Shown piece by piece: positions 4,704-5,933 of a stretch of 5,933 nt of DNA. Numbering within the stretch: position 1 is the first letter of the stretch; every line of letters starts with the position of its first letter. The notes under the pieces were generated by a model, which made no database searches, had not been told where the DNA came from, and saw nothing but the letters and a program-made list of their open reading frames with translations. Origin of the DNA: Syntrophomonadaceae bacterium (lineage in GTDB: Bacteria > Bacillota > Syntrophomonadia > Syntrophomonadales > Syntrophomonadaceae); contig JAQUGU010000007.1 of assembly GCA_028683995.1 (NCBI GenBank), forward strand, positions 12,304-18,236, in the 5' to 3' direction. The position numbers were made by a program, and so were the translations under genes.

Positions 4704-5933
4704 TCAACTCTTAACCGATATATTTGCACCCAAATGGTTTAGTTTATCAACTATGTTCTCATATCCCCGATCTATATGTTCACTATTGCTAATTATGCTT
4801 AATCCTCGAGCGGTTAGGGCTGCTATCAATAAGGCTGCTCCGGCCCTAAGGTCGGTGGCCTTTACTCTCGTTCCGCTTAACTCATTTACCCCTTTAATTA
4901 TTGCGGTTCGGCCCTCCGCTTTTATTTTAGCTCCCATCCTGCTTAGTTCGGAAACATGCATATAACGGTTTTCAAAAACGGATTCAGTAATTATACTGCT
5001 GCCTTCGGCACAGCTTAGATAAGCCATGAATTGAGCCTGCATATCTGTTGGAAAACCAGGATAAGGGAGAGTCTTAATATACAAGGGTTTTATGCTATTA
5101 TTCCGTTTAACTCTAATCCAATCAATTCCTTCTTCTACTTCTGCTCCGCTTTCTACCAGTTTGGCAGTTATGGCTTTAAGATGCTCAGGGATTACATTAT
5201 TCACCACCACGTCGCCCCCGGTAGCGGCTGCTGCTACCATATAAGTTCCGGCTTCAATACGGTCGGCTATGGCAGTATAGTCACTTTGGCTCAGTTGCTT
5301 GACTCCTTCAACTTTTATTACATTGCTGCCGGCACCGCTAACCCTTCCACCCATACTATTAATAAAATTGGCCAGGTCAACTACTTCCGGTTCCAGAGCA
5401 GCGTTTTCTATATAGCTGCTGCCTTCTGCCAGCGCCGCTGCCATCATTATGTTTTCGGTGGCACCTACACTGGGGAAATCCAGATATACATGGTTACCCC
5501 TCAATCTGGAGCTGGTGGCTATTACATCGCCGCAACTAAAGCTTATATTAGCCCCCAGAGCTGCAAATCCTTTTAAATGTAAATCTATAGGTCGGGTACC
5601 TATGGCACAACCACCTGGAAGTGCAATTTTTACCTTACCGTGCCGGGCCAGCAATGGTCCCATTACCAGAAATGATGCCCTTATTTGCCTTACCAAATCA
5701 TAATTGGGACTGACTTCTTTAGCTTCACCCTTGAATAAAATGCTATCCCCGTTATTTTTAACTTCTACTCCCAGATGATTAATAAGTTCAGTAATTATCT
5801 TTACATCTTTAATATTGGGGACTTTATCAATTTGAATATCTTCTCCGGTAAGAAGGGAGGCAGCAAGAATAGGTAGTATAGCATTTTTGGAAGAGCTTAT
5901 GGAAACTTCTCCATTTAACCAGGCTTTATCATT
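4704..5933 (-). CDS. murA: UDP-N-acetylglucosamine 1-carboxyvinyltransferase MurA (5' end outside window)
   Basis: The cytoplasmic enzyme that transfers enolpyruvate from phosphoenolpyruvate to UDP-GlcNAc, the first committed step of peptidoglycan synthesis and the fosfomycin target. The frame is open from the stop at 4704-4706 to the window edge, giving 409 codons; only about the first six residues are missing by comparison with E. coli MurA (419). Counting from the edge, visible residues are Lys16-Asn17 in SISSSKNAILPILAAS, the loop ALPGGCAIGTRPIDLHL with catalytic, fosfomycin-reactive Cys109 (E. coli Cys115), FPSVGATENIMMAAALAEG, DRIEAGTYMVAAA, PGFPTDMQAQF with Asp297, ATDLRAGAALLIAAL with Asp361, and IDRGYE with Arg389. 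The TTG at 5694-5696 is not the start, because conserved MurA sequence continues upstream of it. Linkage to spoIID makes it the equivalent of B. subtilis murAA. The usual ISGAKNA reads ISSSKNA here. Confidence 0.97.
   Translation of the reverse strand, partial: NDKAWLNGEVSISSSKNAILPILAASLLTGEDIQIDKVPNIKDVKIITELINHLGVEVKNNGDSILFKGEAKEVSPNYDLVRQIRASFLVMGPLLARHGKVKIALPGGCAIGTRPIDLHLKGFAALGANISFSCGDVIATSSRLRGNHVYLDFPSVGATENIMMAAALAEGSSYIENAALEPEVVDLANFINSMGGRVSGAGSNVIKVEGVKQLSQSDYTAIADRIEAGTYMVAAAATGGDVVVNNVIPEHLKAITAKLVESGAEVEEGIDWIRVKRNNSIKPLYIKTLPYPGFPTDMQAQFMAYLSCAEGSSIITESVFENRYMHVSELSRMGAKIKAEGRTAIIKGVNELSGTRVKATDLRAGAALLIAALTARGLSIISNSEHIDRGYENIVDKLNHLGANISVKS

Noticed and set aside
5031..5576. 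181-codon open frame on the plus strand opposite murA
   Set aside because: The opposite strand encodes full-length MurA with all active-site motifs. The plus-strand product has no recognisable motif and is rich in Tyr/His as expected for antisense of this codon usage.
4704..5696. Starting murA at the TTG codon at 5694-5696
   Set aside because: Conserved MurA N-terminal sequence, including the Lys-Asn substrate-binding pair, continues in frame to the window edge.

Overview
This window comes from an endospore-forming, flagellated member of the Firmicutes (Bacillota). SpoIID and SpoIIID are specific to endospore formers. The gene order murA - spoIID - spoIIID - mreB/mbl - flagellar rod gene is the one known from Bacillus subtilis (murAA-spoIID-spoIIQ-spoIIID-mbl-flhO-flhP) and from many Clostridia. 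Moderate, AT-leaning base composition, Cys/His pairs in SpoIID like those of clostridial SpoIID, and the lack of spoIIQ in its B. subtilis position point to Clostridia, perhaps a Syntrophomonas/Desulfotomaculum-type anaerobe. That placement is inference.

All genes lie on the minus strand, so transcription runs from high to low coordinates. In that order they are: murA (4704-5933, first few codons outside the window); a 303-bp gene-free stretch holding several short direct repeats; spoIID (3462-4400); a 223-bp gap where B. subtilis has spoIIQ; spoIIID (2951-3238, TTG start); the actin-like gene mbl/mreB (1817-2851); flhO/flgG (966-1742, TTG start); a strong intrinsic terminator (about 930-958); a GT26 glycosyltransferase of the TagA/WecG family (39-791); and possibly the first codons of one more gene, overlapping the end of tagA (1-55).

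The genes share an envelope-remodelling theme. MurA makes the first committed peptidoglycan precursor. SpoIID trims glycan strands during engulfment of the forespore. SpoIIID is the mother-cell transcription switch that follows sigma-E. Mbl guides lateral-wall synthesis. FlhO/FlgG is part of the flagellar rod that crosses the wall. TagA adds ManNAc to a lipid-linked GlcNAc for a wall or surface polymer. Candidate promoters fit separate regulation: a sigma-E-like site at spoIID, a sigma-A-like site with a perfect TATAAT ahead of mbl, and a sigma-D-like site just after the mbl stop, ahead of flhO.

I see no CRISPR array, tRNA, rRNA, intact mobile element or clearly new multi-gene system. The least explained DNA is the repeat-bearing murA-spoIID gap. 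The oddest translation signals are the zero-spaced Shine-Dalgarno of mbl, the 15-nt-spaced one of tagA and the promoter almost touching the spoIID start codon.
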